A DNA stretch of 55,450 nucleotides from an uncultured Sutterellaceae bacterium (GTDB lineage Bacteria > Pseudomonadota > Gammaproteobacteria > Burkholderiales > Burkholderiaceae_F), in NCBI GenBank assembly GCA_902797695.1, contig CADBTW010000012.1, forward strand, positions 1 to 55,450, in the 5' to 3' direction. The translations under genes and the position numbers were made by a program. Numbering within the stretch: the stretch's first letter is position 1; each line of letters opens with the position of its first letter. The notes beneath the pieces were generated by a model. It did no database searches. It had not been told where the DNA came from and saw only the letters and a list, made by a program, of their open reading frames with translations. Below, in pieces: positions 42,727 through 51,823 of the stretch.

Positions 42727-45027
42727 ATGGAAAGCCAGATGGAAAAAATCGCCCGGATCATCGCGGGCGAAATCAAGAGTACGCCGCGCCAGGCGGCTGC
42801 CGCAATCGCGCTGCTCGAGGACGGAGCGACCGTTCCCTTCATTGCCCGGTACCGCAAGGAAGCCACCGGGGGGCTTGACGACACGCAGCTGCGGACGCTT
42901 CAGGAGAAGCTCTCCTACCTGAAGGAGCTGGAAGAGCGCCGCGCGGCCATCCTCGAGTCGGTCGGGCAGCAGGGGAAACTCACCGAGGAGCTCCGGAGCG
43001 CGATCCTCGAAGCGGAAACGAAGCAGCGGCTGGAGGACCTCTACCTGCCCTACAAGCCGAAGCGCCGCAGCCGGGCGCAGAAGGCGCGGGACGCGGGTCT
43101 CGAGCCTCTCGCTGATCGACTTCTCGCGAATCCGGACCTCGTGCCGGAAGAGGAGGCCGCAGGTTTTCTCTCCGAAGCGTGCCGGGATGCCGCTTCGGCG
43201 CTTGACGGCGCGCGCGATATCCTTGCCGAGCGGTTTTCCACCGACGCGGACCTTGTCGGAAAGCTCCGGTCCTTCCTCTGGAAATTCGGGGAGCTCTCTT
43301 CCGAAGTGGTCGGGGGCGAGGAGGAGAGGGGGGCGAAATACGCCGACTACTTCCATTTCTCCGAGCCTCTTTCCGAGCTGCCGTCCCACCGGATCCTCGC
43401 GATTTTCCGCGGCCGGGCGGACGGCGTGCTTTCCGTGAAGGTTGCCTTTCCGGATTCGCTCGAGTCTGCGGATCCTCATCCCTGCATTGCCCAGGTGGCG
43501 GAGTCGGAGGGGATTCCCCTTGAGGGCAGGGCAGCGAGCGCCTGGCTTCGGGCCGTCTGCCGCTGGACCTGGCGCGTCAAGTGCCTCACCGCCCTTGAAA
43601 CCGAGGTGTTCCAGAAGCTCCGGGAAAGCGCGGAAGAGCGGGCGATCACGGTTTTCGGGCAGAACCTCCGGGAGCTTCTCCTCGCGGCTCCGGCCGGCCA
43701 CCGGGGCGTGATCGGGCTTGATCCGGGAATCCGGACCGGCGTGAAGGTCGCGGTCATATCCCCGACGGGGATGGTCCAGGCGACTGCCGTGATATTCCCG
43801 CACGCTCCCCGGAACGACTGGGAGGGATCCCTGCGGACGCTATCCGAACTCGCCTCCCGCTACCACTCGTCGCTCGTCAGCATAGGGAACGGAACCGCCT
43901 CACGCGAAACAGAGAAGCTCGTGGATGACCTGATCCGCAGGCACCCGGAGCTTCAGCTCACGAAGGCTGTCGTGAGCGAAGCTGGGGCGAGCGTCTATTC
44001 GGCGAGCGAGCTCGCGGCGAAGGAGTTCCCGGACATGGACGTGAGCTACCGAGGGGCTGTTTCCATCGCAAGGCGGCTCCAGGACCCGCTCGCTGAACTG
44101 GTGAAGATCGACCCGAAGGCGATCGGGGTCGGCCAGTACCAGCATGACGTGAACCAGGGCGACCTCGCGAGAAGGCTTGACGAGGTGGTCGAGGACTGCG
44201 TGAACTCGGTCGGGGTGGACCTCAATACGGCGAGCGCGATGCTCCTGCGGCGCGTGGCGGGAATGACGCCGGGCGTTGCCCAGTCTGTTGTCGAGTGGCG
44301 GGACGCCCATGGCGCGTTCCAGACCCGCGGCGACCTGCTCAGCGTGCCGAGGCTCGGGCCGAAGACATTCGAGCAGGCGGCAGGGTTCCTTCGGATTCCG
44401 AACGGGGAGGATCCTCTTGACGCTTCCGCCGTGCATCCGGAAGCCTATTCGGTCGCGAGGGCGATCGCGGACCGGACCGGGCTCCCCATCCGGAAGCTGA
44501 TCGGCAACCACGAGGTGCTGGGACGCCTCAGGCCCTCCGACTTTGTCACGGACCGGTTCGGTCTCCCGACGGTGAAGGACATCATCTCGGAGCTTGAGAA
44601 GCCGGGCAGGGACCCGAGGCCTGAATTCCGGACGGCGAAGTTCGACGAGGGAGTGACGGAGGTCGCCGACCTGAAACCCGGCATGGAACTGGAGGGTGTC
44701 GTGAGCAACGTGACGGCCTTCGGGGCGTTTGTCAACGTCGGCGTCCACCAGGACGGGCTGGTCCACATTTCCGAGCTCTCGGACCGGTTCGTCAGGGATC
44801 CTTCGGAAGTGGTCCGCGTGGGCGAGATCGTGCGGGTTCGCGTGCTGGATGTCGACGTGAAGCGGAACCGGATCGCGCTTTCAATGAGGAAGCGGCCCGC
44901 CGGAGGGGTGAAACACGGGGCCCTGGCGGGGGAAGGCAGGAAGGGAAGGGGCATTCCGAAGAGCGGGGAGCGCCCGATGCAGGGCGCCATGGCTGCTGCC
45001 TTCGGGCGGCTTGGGAGCCGCCGCTAG
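42727..45027 (+). CDS. tex: Tex-family RNA-binding transcription accessory protein
   Basis: The 766-residue protein has the full Tex order: an N-terminal helical domain with ATVPFIARYRKEATGGLDD (about 35-55), a YqgF-like RNase-H fold (about 325-450, including GLDPGIRTGVKVAV), helix-hairpin-helix motifs (about 485-560), and an S1 RNA-binding domain at about 650-725 (GVVSNVTAFGAFVNVG-x-HQDGLVHISEL). Tex binds nucleic acids and RNA polymerase and affects gene expression in several pathogens. The start is ATG 42727, with ATG 42739 as an alternative. It is convergent with uraA. Confidence 0.94.
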   Translation: MESQMEKIARIIAGEIKSTPRQAAAAIALLEDGATVPFIARYRKEATGGLDDTQLRTLQEKLSYLKELEERRAAILESVGQQGKLTEELRSAILEAETKQRLEDLYLPYKPKRRSRAQKARDAGLEPLADRLLANPDLVPEEEAAGFLSEACRDAASALDGARDILAERFSTDADLVGKLRSFLWKFGELSSEVVGGEEERGAKYADYFHFSEPLSELPSHRILAIFRGRADGVLSVKVAFPDSLESADPHPCIAQVAESEGIPLEGRAASAWLRAVCRWTWRVKCLTALETEVFQKLRESAEERAITVFGQNLRELLLAAPAGHRGVIGLDPGIRTGVKVAVISPTGMVQATAVIFPHAPRNDWEGSLRTLSELASRYHSSLVSIGNGTASRETEKLVDDLIRRHPELQLTKAVVSEAGASVYSASELAAKEFPDMDVSYRGAVSIARRLQDPLAELVKIDPKAIGVGQYQHDVNQGDLARRLDEVVEDCVNSVGVDLNTASAMLLRRVAGMTPGVAQSVVEWRDAHGAFQTRGDLLSVPRLGPKTFEQAAGFLRIPNGEDPLDASAVHPEAYSVARAIADRTGLPIRKLIGNHEVLGRLRPSDFVTDRFGLPTVKDIISELEKPGRDPRPEFRTAKFDEGVTEVADLKPGMELEGVVSNVTAFGAFVNVGVHQDGLVHISELSDRFVRDPSEVVRVGEIVRVRVLDVDVKRNRIALSMRKRPAGGVKHGALAGEGRKGRGIPKSGERPMQGAMAAAFGRLGSRR

Positions 45028-45076
45028 TCCGCGGCCGCGAGCCTGAGGGAGGATAAGAAGAAGGGCTTCCCGGGCG

Positions 45077-45092
45077 AGGGGAGGCCCCTTTC
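45077..45092. terminator. Weak hairpin between tex and uraA
   Basis: AGGGG and CCCCT pair over a 3-nt loop and are followed by TTT. The 128-bp convergent gap is GC-rich with several possible pairings; this is the most terminator-like, but the evidence is thin. Confidence 0.3.
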
Positions 45093-45155
45093 GCTTGCGG
45101 CATGAGAGGGCCGGAGGCCGCGGGGCTAGGCTCGGGCTCGGACGGTGCTGCAGCT

Positions 45156-46448
45156 CTACTCCTTCGCCGCGCGCTTTTCCCCGAGGCTCATCAGGGCGTT
45201 CAGGATGATCGCCCCGAAGGTTGCCGTTCCGATGCCTCCCATCGTGAAGCCCCCGATCGAGAGCGAGAAGTCGCCCCCGCCGAGGATCAGCGTGACGGCC
45301 GCCACGATGAGGTTCCTGTTCTGGCTGAAATCCACTCGGTTCTCTACCCAGATCCGGGCGCCTGCGATGGCAATGAGGCCGAAGACCACGATCGACATGC
45401 CCGAGAGGATCGGCTGCGGAATCGTCTGGATCACGGCGCCGAACTTCGGCGAGAAGCCGAGGAGGATCGCAATGCCGGCGGCGACGGGGAAGAGGAGCGT
45501 CGAGTAGACGCGGGTCGCCGCCATCACGCCGATGTTCTCGCCGTAGGTTGTGACGCCGGTGCCGCCGAAGGACGCAGAGACCATCGAGGCAAGCCCGTCG
45601 CCCATGAAGGCCCGCCCGAGGTAGGGGTCGAGGTTCCTGCCGGTCATCGCCGTCACAGCCTTGACGTGCCCCAGGTTCTCGGCGATGAGGATGATGACGA
45701 CCGGGACGATGAGAAGAATCGCGTCAGCATGGAATTCAGGATGCTTGAAGTGCGGGAGTCCGAACCAGGGCGCGTTGCTGATAAGCGAGAAGTCGATCGG
45801 TTGCCCGAGCCCGAAGCCGTTCGCGAGGATCGCGTAGACCACATAGGAGATGAGCAGCCCGATCAGGATCAGGAGCTTCTGGGCAAAGCCCCGCGCGTAA
45901 ACGGCGACGGCGCCGACGCAGAGCACCGAGAAAATCGCGATCCAGGCGGCGAAGCTCGAGCTTCCAACGCCCTTGCAGGCGGTTGGTGCGAGGTTGAGGC
46001 CGATCACGGCGACCACCGCGCCGGTGACGACAGGAGGCATCAGCTTCTCGATCCAGGCCACTCCGGTGAGCATGACGATCGCGCCGACCAGGAAATAGAC
46101 GAGGCCGCAGACGAGAATTCCCCCAAGCGCCACCTCGATGTTCGGGTTGGGGCCGTTGCCTGCCGCATAGCCTGTCGCGGCAATGACGACGCCGATGAAG
46201 GCGAAGGACGAGCCGAGGTAGCTCGGGACATGCCCGCCCACCATGAGGAAGAAGATCAGAGTGCCGATGCCGCTCATCAGCACGGCGACGTTCGGGTCGA
46301 ACCCCATGAGGATCGGGGCGAGGATGGTGGAGCCGAACATCGCGACGACGTGCTGGATGCCTAGCGCGACCGTCTGCTTTGCGGGCAGGGTTTCATCCGG
46401 CGCGATTACGCCGGAGGTCTTCACCTGCCACTTCGGAAAGTAACTCAT
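45156..46448 (-). CDS. uraA: Uracil permease (NCS2 family)
   Basis: The 430-residue inner-membrane NCS2 transporter has about fourteen hydrophobic segments. UraA takes up uracil by proton symport. Readable features are TVALGIQHVVAMFGSTILAP at the start, the FIGVVIAATGY region, and GTGVTTYGENIGVMAATRVYS (about 290-310), which contains the NCS2 signature with the conserved glutamate. It stands alone on the minus strand between tex and prfC. The ATG is at 46448; a divergent region of about 250 bp precedes prfC and should hold both promoters. Confidence 0.9.
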   Translation of the reverse strand: MSYFPKWQVKTSGVIAPDETLPAKQTVALGIQHVVAMFGSTILAPILMGFDPNVAVLMSGIGTLIFFLMVGGHVPSYLGSSFAFIGVVIAATGYAAGNGPNPNIEVALGGILVCGLVYFLVGAIVMLTGVAWIEKLMPPVVTGAVVAVIGLNLAPTACKGVGSSSFAAWIAIFSVLCVGAVAVYARGFAQKLLILIGLLISYVVYAILANGFGLGQPIDFSLISNAPWFGLPHFKHPEFHADAILLIVPVVIILIAENLGHVKAVTAMTGRNLDPYLGRAFMGDGLASMVSASFGGTGVTTYGENIGVMAATRVYSTLLFPVAAGIAILLGFSPKFGAVIQTIPQPILSGMSIVVFGLIAIAGARIWVENRVDFSQNRNLIVAAVTLILGGGDFSLSIGGFTMGGIGTATFGAIILNALMSLGEKRAAKE

Positions 46449-46699
46449 AGGGCAACCTCGTTTTTCTGTTCCACCGCGTTGGGCGGACTGACGGTTTCGG
46501 AGATTGTAGCTTCTGGCGACGGTGCTTTTCCCAAGACTGAGGCGGCAGGCCCGGGAACTTGTTAAAATCCCCCGTCTTGCCCCTGTGGCAGGCGACGCCG
46601 GGAACGTTTTCCCCGTAACCCAGTTCCTCCCGGGCGGGAAGTCCCGGACTGCTTGCGGGAAGCCCGGGGGCGCGGCGGCAATTCCTTACTCCGAAGACA

Positions 46700-48310
46700 A
46701 TGACCTCTCCTAATCCTGCACTGGTTCGCGACGTAGCCAATCGCCGGACCTTTGCCATCATTTCGCATCCGGACGCCGGCAAGACGACGCTCACGGAGAA
46801 ACTCCTCCTTTTCGGCGGCGCCATTCAGCTGGCGGGCGCGGTGAAGGGCCGCAAGGCTGCGCGGCACGCCACTTCCGACTGGATGGAAGTGGAGAAGCAG
46901 CGCGGCATCTCGGTAACGAGCTCGGTGATGCAGTTCACGTACAAGGACCGCATCATCAACCTGCTCGACACCCCGGGGCATCAGGACTTCTCCGAGGACA
47001 CCTACCGGGTGCTTACGGCGGTCGACGCGGCCGTCATGGTGATCGACGCCGCGAAGGGCGTCGAGGCCCAGACGATCAAGCTGCTCGAGATCTGCCGCCT
47101 TCGGAACACCCCGATCATCACGTTCATCAACAAGATGGACCGGGAAGTGCGCGATCCGCTTGACGTGCTAGGCGAGATCGAGGACGTCCTTCAGCTCAAC
47201 TGCGTTCCGATCACCTGGCCGATCGGTATGGGCAAGACCTTCCGGGGCGTCTTTTCGCTTCTGAACAACGAGCTCGTGCGGTTCCGGCCCGGCGAAGACC
47301 ACCTGACCCACGAGACCGAGACCATCAAGGGACTCGACAACCCCGAGCTTGACCGCCTTTTCCCGATGGAAATGGGTGCCGTGCGCGAGGCGATCGAGCT
47401 CGTGAAGGGAGCGGGCGAGGAGTTTTCCCTCGAAAAGTTCCTCTCCGGTGACCAGAGCCCGGTTTTCTTCGGTTCCGGAATCAACAACTTCGGCGTCGAG
47501 GACGTGCTGCAGGCGCTTGTCGACTGGGCTCCGCCCCCGCAACCGCGCGACGCCGGATCCCGCACGGTCCAGCCGACTGAAGGGCCGTTCACCGGGTTTG
47601 TCTTCAAGATCCAGGCGAACATGGATCCCCGGCACCGCGACCGCATCGCGTTCCTCCGGGTCTGCTCGGGACGCTACGCGCCCGGCATGAAGGTCTATCA
47701 CGTGCGCGAAGGCAAGGAGATGAAGATCCCGAACGCCCTCACCTTCATGGCCCAGGAGCGAAAGCGGATGGATGACGCCGTCGCGGGCGACATCATCGGC
47801 ATCTACAACCACGGCCAGCTCCACATCGGGGACACCCTTACCGAAGGCGAGAAGCTCGGCTTCGTCGGCATCCCGTTCTTCGCCCCCGAGCTCTTCCGCT
47901 CGGTCCGCTGCAAGAATCCCTTCAAGGAGAAGCAGCTTCGCCAGGGCCTGCAGGAGCTCGGCGAGGAGGGCGCGATCCAGGTCTTCGTGGACGACCTCGG
48001 CCACATCTACCTCGGAGCGGTCGGCGTGCTGCAGTTTGAAATCGTGGCGCAGCGGCTCGCGAACGAGTACAAGGTGGACGCGATATACGAGCCGACCGAA
48101 GTGTCGACCGCACGGTGGCTGCAGTTCCCGGACGACAAGGGCGTGACCCGCGAGGCCTTCGAAGCGGAACAGGCTTCGCGCCTTGCGACCGACGCGGACG
48201 GGAACCTCGTCTATCTCGCCACCTCGGTCTATAACCTCCAGACCACGCAGAAGCACTGGGAAAACGTGAAGTTCCTCACGACGCGCGAAATGGGCCAGAA
48301 GTTCAGCTAG
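46700..48310 (+). CDS. prfC: Peptide chain release factor 3
   Basis: This 536-residue GTPase removes RF1 or RF2 from the ribosome after peptide release. Its GTP-binding motifs are clear: P-loop SHPDAGKTT (about 19-27), effector threonine region, [12 protein letters not shown], and the RF3-type segment [12 protein letters not shown] in the C-terminal half. E. coli RF3 is 529 residues. It is of interest here because TAG, read by RF1, is the main stop codon in this window. A strong intrinsic terminator follows the stop. Confidence 0.96.
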   Translation: MTSPNPALVRDVANRRTFAIISHPDAGKTTLTEKLLLFGGAIQLAGAVKGRKAARHATSDWMEVEKQRGISVTSSVMQFTYKDRIINLLDTPGHQDFSEDTYRVLTAVDAAVMVIDAAKGVEAQTIKLLEICRLRNTPIITFINKMDREVRDPLDVLGEIEDVLQLNCVPITWPIGMGKTFRGVFSLLNNELVRFRPGEDHLTHETETIKGLDNPELDRLFPMEMGAVREAIELVKGAGEEFSLEKFLSGDQSPVFFGSGINNFGVEDVLQALVDWAPPPQPRDAGSRTVQPTEGPFTGFVFKIQANMDPRHRDRIAFLRVCSGRYAPGMKVYHVREGKEMKIPNALTFMAQERKRMDDAVAGDIIGIYNHGQLHIGDTLTEGEKLGFVGIPFFAPELFRSVRCKNPFKEKQLRQGLQELGEEGAIQVFVDDLGHIYLGAVGVLQFEIVAQRLANEYKVDAIYEPTEVSTARWLQFPDDKGVTREAFEAEQASRLATDADGNLVYLATSVYNLQTTQKHWENVKFLTTREMGQKFS

Positions 48311-48334
48311 CCCGGACTGTTTTCTCCGCGCGAA

Positions 48335-48371
48335 GAAAACCCCGCCTGGCCATGGGCCCGGCGGGGTTTTC
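48335..48371. terminator. Bidirectional intrinsic terminator between prfC and hemN-like gene
   Basis: GAAAACCCCGCC (48335-48346) pairs perfectly with GGCGGGGTTTTC (48360-48371), giving an A-run on one side and a T-run on the other. It is placed in the 89-bp gap between two convergent genes and should stop transcription from both. Confidence 0.88.
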
Positions 48372-48399
48372 CTCTTTATGCGACGCTTGCGCGCCGTGC

Positions 48400-49713
48400 C
48401 TACATGTCGCAGGCCTTCAGCGGCGCCCGGAGCTGCGCCCGGACGTTGTCCATTCCGGAGTAGAAGTCCTTCAGCATGACGAGGCCGAGGAACTTTCCCT
48501 TCTTCGTCACGATGAGATGGTCGGGGTCGTCCGGGTCCTGCCGGATCGCGCCGATCAGGCGCAGTCCCGTCATTTCCTTGAAGAGGGTGGTGTCGAGGTT
48601 CACGCCATGGACCTCCCGGAAGTACTTGCGGTTGAGTCGCCCGGAGAAGACGGCAAGCATCAGCCGGTACTGCAGGATCTGATGCGGCGTGAAGATCCGG
48701 CGACGTTCGGTTCCCATCTGGCCCGACTGGATCCGCTGCGCGTAGCGGCTGAGGCTGAACGTGTTCACGTAGAGAGCGTTCCCAAGGAAGGAGAAGGCGC
48801 CGGACCCGATTCCCAGGTACTCGTCATTGTCGACCACGTACTCGTCGATTCCCTCGTCGTTCGTGCGCCCGAAGGTCCACGAGGTGAGCTGCCGGTAATG
48901 CTTACCGAGGGTGTTGAGGATCGTGTCGTACTGCTCGGAAAGCTCCTGGCCGCGGGCGGCGATGACGTTCTTCACGCTCTTGTTCGTCTGGCTCGTCACC
49001 ATCAGGGGATAGGTGGTGACCTGGCGCGGGTTCAGCTGGCGGATCAGTTCCATGTCGCGCGCGATCATGTCGAGCGACTGGCCGCGGAACCCGAACATCA
49101 TGTCCACATTGCAGGTGGGGAAAAGGTCCTGGCATGCGGCGATGCGCTCGAAGATCTCCGCTCCCGTTCCGAACTTCTGCCGGTCGGATAGCTTCAGGAT
49201 GCTGTCGTCGAAGCTCTGGACCCCGATCGACATGCGGTCAACGAGTCCCTTCAGGTTCTTGAAGGTGGGGGAGGCGATTTCCTTCGGGTCGGTCTCGCAG
49301 GACACTTCCTTGATGTTCGGGAAGAGCTTCCGGGCGAGCTCGAGCGTCTGGATCAGCTCGTCCTCAAGGATCGTCGTCGTGCCGCCGCCGACATACATCG
49401 AGCGGAAGTCGTATCCGAGGTCCTTCGCCATCCGCATCTCGGTCCGCAGTTGCTTGAAATACTCGCGCGCCTTGTATTTCTTGAAGAGGAAGCGGTGGAA
49501 GGTGCAGTACGTGCAGAGCGTGTGGCAGAAGGGCACGTGCATGTAGAGCAGGTACTGGTGCCCTTCCTGCGGGGGAGGGGGAGACTTCAGGACGACCGGC
49601 TCGACGCTGAGGCCCCGGTCGATGTAGTGCTGCATGATCCAGTCCGTCATATGGACCTGCCAGTCGGGCATGATGTGCCGGCTGCGGACGGACTGAGAAA
49701 CTTCTGTTGCCAT
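48400..49713 (-). CDS. HemN/HemW-like radical SAM protein
   Basis: The 437-residue protein has the radical-SAM motif CHTLCTYC (Cys63, Cys67, Cys70). GGGTTT takes the place of the usual GGGTPS/T, and QSFDD-type strands lead to the HemW-like YLGIGSGAFSF near residue 310. A C-terminal winged-helix-like part follows (about 370-437). Coproporphyrinogen III oxidase-family proteins include oxidases, heme chaperones (HemW) and heme-degrading enzymes (HutW/ChuW). The annotation 'coproporphyrinogen oxidase' is not safe, because several HemN-specific residues cannot be matched. The ATG at 49713 was chosen; the frame is open 120 codons upstream without conservation. It is the last gene after the acyl-CoA ligase on the minus strand. 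Confidence 0.75.
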   Translation of the reverse strand: MATEVSQSVRSRHIMPDWQVHMTDWIMQHYIDRGLSVEPVVLKSPPPPQEGHQYLLYMHVPFCHTLCTYCTFHRFLFKKYKAREYFKQLRTEMRMAKDLGYDFRSMYVGGGTTTILEDELIQTLELARKLFPNIKEVSCETDPKEIASPTFKNLKGLVDRMSIGVQSFDDSILKLSDRQKFGTGAEIFERIAACQDLFPTCNVDMMFGFRGQSLDMIARDMELIRQLNPRQVTTYPLMVTSQTNKSVKNVIAARGQELSEQYDTILNTLGKHYRQLTSWTFGRTNDEGIDEYVVDNDEYLGIGSGAFSFLGNALYVNTFSLSRYAQRIQSGQMGTERRRIFTPHQILQYRLMLAVFSGRLNRKYFREVHGVNLDTTLFKEMTGLRLIGAIRQDPDDPDHLIVTKKGKFLGLVMLKDFYSGMDNVRAQLRAPLKACDM

Positions 49714-49737
49714 GTGGGGTTTGTAACTCGAATGAAT

Positions 49738-49786
49738 CGGACGGCTGCGGCGGAATCCGCCAGGCCAGCCGTCCGGATGTTTTTTT
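49738..49786 (+). terminator. Perfect hairpin with T7 run, opposite to flanking genes
   Basis: CGGACGGCTG (49738-49747) pairs with CAGCCGTCCG (49766-49775), with an inner GGCGG/CCGCC hairpin, and is followed by seven T's (49780-49786) on the plus strand. Both flanking genes run on the minus strand, so as a terminator it would act on antisense transcription. On the minus strand the A-run precedes the hairpin. Confidence 0.7.
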
Positions 49787-49802
49787 GGAAATGAGCGGAA
49801 TT

Positions 49803-51650
49803 TTAGCCTTTGCGGCGTTCGTACATCTGCTCTATTTCGGAAGCGAACTTTGCCTTGAGGGGGCCGCGCTTCAGCTTGAGGGTCGGCGTGATGAGCCCGT
49901 TGTCGATGGTCCAGGGGTCGAGGGTCAGCGTGGCGGCGCGGGGCAGGGCGTAATTCTGGAACCCGGATGCGGCCGCCTTCGCCCGCCGGATCACGGCCTG
50001 TCGCGCGGCGCCAGAGCTGAGGCTTGCAGGGTCCGCGGGGTCGAGGGAGAGGCTCTCGGCGAGCTTCTTCCACTCTTCGGGGGCGAGCACGGCGATGAGC
50101 GAGATGAACGGACGGTTTTCGCCAAGCACCATGGTCTGTGCGAAGAGCGGATCCGTTTCGATCGCGGACTCGAGGTCGACCGGCGGGATCTTCTCCCCGG
50201 TGGACGTGACGATGATTTCCTTGATCCGGCCGCGGATGCAGAGGTGGTCCCCGTTCACGAATTCGCCGACGTCGCCGGTCTTCAGCCAGCCGTCAGCCGT
50301 GAAGGCGTCGCGCGTCGCGTCAGGCCGCTTCCAGTAGCCCTTCATGACGCTCGGGCCCTGCACCTGGATTTCGTTGCCTTCCCCGAGCCGCACCCGGACG
50401 CTCGTGAAGGGGTGCCCGACTGTCTGCGGCTGGTTGTCGTCGAGGTGGTTCCCCGCGATCACCGGGGACGTTTCCGTCATGCCGTAGCCCTGGATCAGAG
50501 GCATTCCAAGCCCGCAGAAGACCCGGGCGACCTTCGGGTTGATCGCGGCGCCGCCTGAAATCGCCGCGCGGAGCCGGCCGCCAAACTGGGCCATCAGGGT
50601 TTCAGAGACCCGCTTCGTGAGCGTGGGAAGGATGATGAAGTCGAGCCACTCGCGCGCCGTATGCTCGACCGGAAGCTTGTTCTTCTTGCAGAAGCGCCTC
50701 CAGCCTGCTTCCACAGCCCACTCGAAGGCCGACTGGGCAAGCTTCCCCTTCTTCGCGAGGACGGTGTTCAGTTTTGCGTAGACACGTTCGTAGATCCGTG
50801 GCACCGAAATGAGGGCGGTCGGACGGATCGCCTTGAAATCTTCCGCGAGCAGCATGATCGAGCGGTTGATGGCCACGGTGCAGCCCATGCCGAGCGCGAG
50901 GTAGTAGCCAAGGGTCCGTTCGAACGTATGGGAAACCGGCAGGAACGAGAGGAAAACGTCGCCCACGATCGGCGTGAGGCAGTCGGTCGTGTCGACGATG
51001 TTCGTGAGGAAGTTCCGATGGGTGAGCATGACGCCCTTCGGCTTCCCGGTCGTGCCGGACGTGTAGACGATCGCTCCAAGGTCGTCAGGCTCCGGATGCC
51101 TGGTGAGGGAGGATTCCGGAACGGACTCGCCCGCTTTCAGCCAGTCCTTCAGGGCATGGAGCGCAATGCCGCCTGAAACGGGCGGGACCTTTTCCTCTTC
51201 CGTGAAGACCACGTGCTCGAGATCGGGCAGCATGATGCCGGTCTTCTCGATTTCACGCCAGCGCGAAAGCTTGTTCGTGACGAGGATGCTCGCCTGGCTG
51301 TCTACAAGGATGAAGGCCGAGGCGCCGGGAGTGTCGATCGCGTGCATCGGAACCGGAGTGAGGGCGTTGGAAAGAGCTCCCTGATCGGCGCAGATGGCGT
51401 TGATCCCGTTCGGGAGCAGGATCCCGACCCGGGCTTCCTGCGGTAGGGCGCTCTTCGCATAGGCCTTCCGCCAGACGAGGATCTGGGCGGCGAGCTCCCG
51501 GAAGGTCGTGCTAACCCACTTCCCCGCGGCGCGGTCGTACTGCCGGATCGCCTCGTCCTCCGGCCCTGCCTTGACTCGGTTGTTGATCAGGTCCGGAAGC
51601 GTCTTCGCTTCCCGGAGCAGTGCAATGCGGTTAGCCGTGGTTTCGCTCAA
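49803..51650 (-). CDS. Long-chain fatty-acid--CoA ligase / AMP-binding protein
   Basis: This 615-residue ANL-superfamily enzyme would activate a carboxylic acid with ATP and join it to CoA. The P-loop-like AMP motif YTSGTTGKPKG (196-206), the GYGMTETSP core, and the C-terminal DGWLKTGDVGEF with later GRIKEIIVTSTGEKIPP are present, as in long-chain acyl-CoA synthetases. Substrate chain length is not readable from sequence. The start is TTG 51650 with AAGGAAGG about 10 bp upstream; the nearest upstream ATG is followed by a stop. It is upstream of the radical SAM gene and separated from uup by 173 bp. Confidence 0.85.
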   Translation of the reverse strand: MSETTANRIALLREAKTLPDLINNRVKAGPEDEAIRQYDRAAGKWVSTTFRELAAQILVWRKAYAKSALPQEARVGILLPNGINAICADQGALSNALTPVPMHAIDTPGASAFILVDSQASILVTNKLSRWREIEKTGIMLPDLEHVVFTEEEKVPPVSGGIALHALKDWLKAGESVPESSLTRHPEPDDLGAIVYTSGTTGKPKGVMLTHRNFLTNIVDTTDCLTPIVGDVFLSFLPVSHTFERTLGYYLALGMGCTVAINRSIMLLAEDFKAIRPTALISVPRIYERVYAKLNTVLAKKGKLAQSAFEWAVEAGWRRFCKKNKLPVEHTAREWLDFIILPTLTKRVSETLMAQFGGRLRAAISGGAAINPKVARVFCGLGMPLIQGYGMTETSPVIAGNHLDDNQPQTVGHPFTSVRVRLGEGNEIQVQGPSVMKGYWKRPDATRDAFTADGWLKTGDVGEFVNGDHLCIRGRIKEIIVTSTGEKIPPVDLESAIETDPLFAQTMVLGENRPFISLIAVLAPEEWKKLAESLSLDPADPASLSSGAARQAVIRRAKAAASGFQNYALPRAATLTLDPWTIDNGLITPTLKLKRGPLKAKFASEIEQMYERRKG

Positions 51651-51823
51651 TTTCTCATGCCTTCCTTTTTTCTACTCGGGGACGAAGGAGCGACGGAGCC
51701 GGTTCCGGTCTCCGCCCTCGAGCCCTTCTCCAGCCGCCAGTCCCCGGTCCCCTGCGGTCATGGCCCGGAGGGGCCGTGCTCTTCGTCCTTATGAAAAGAG
51801 TCTAGCGCCCGGAGAGGGGCAAA

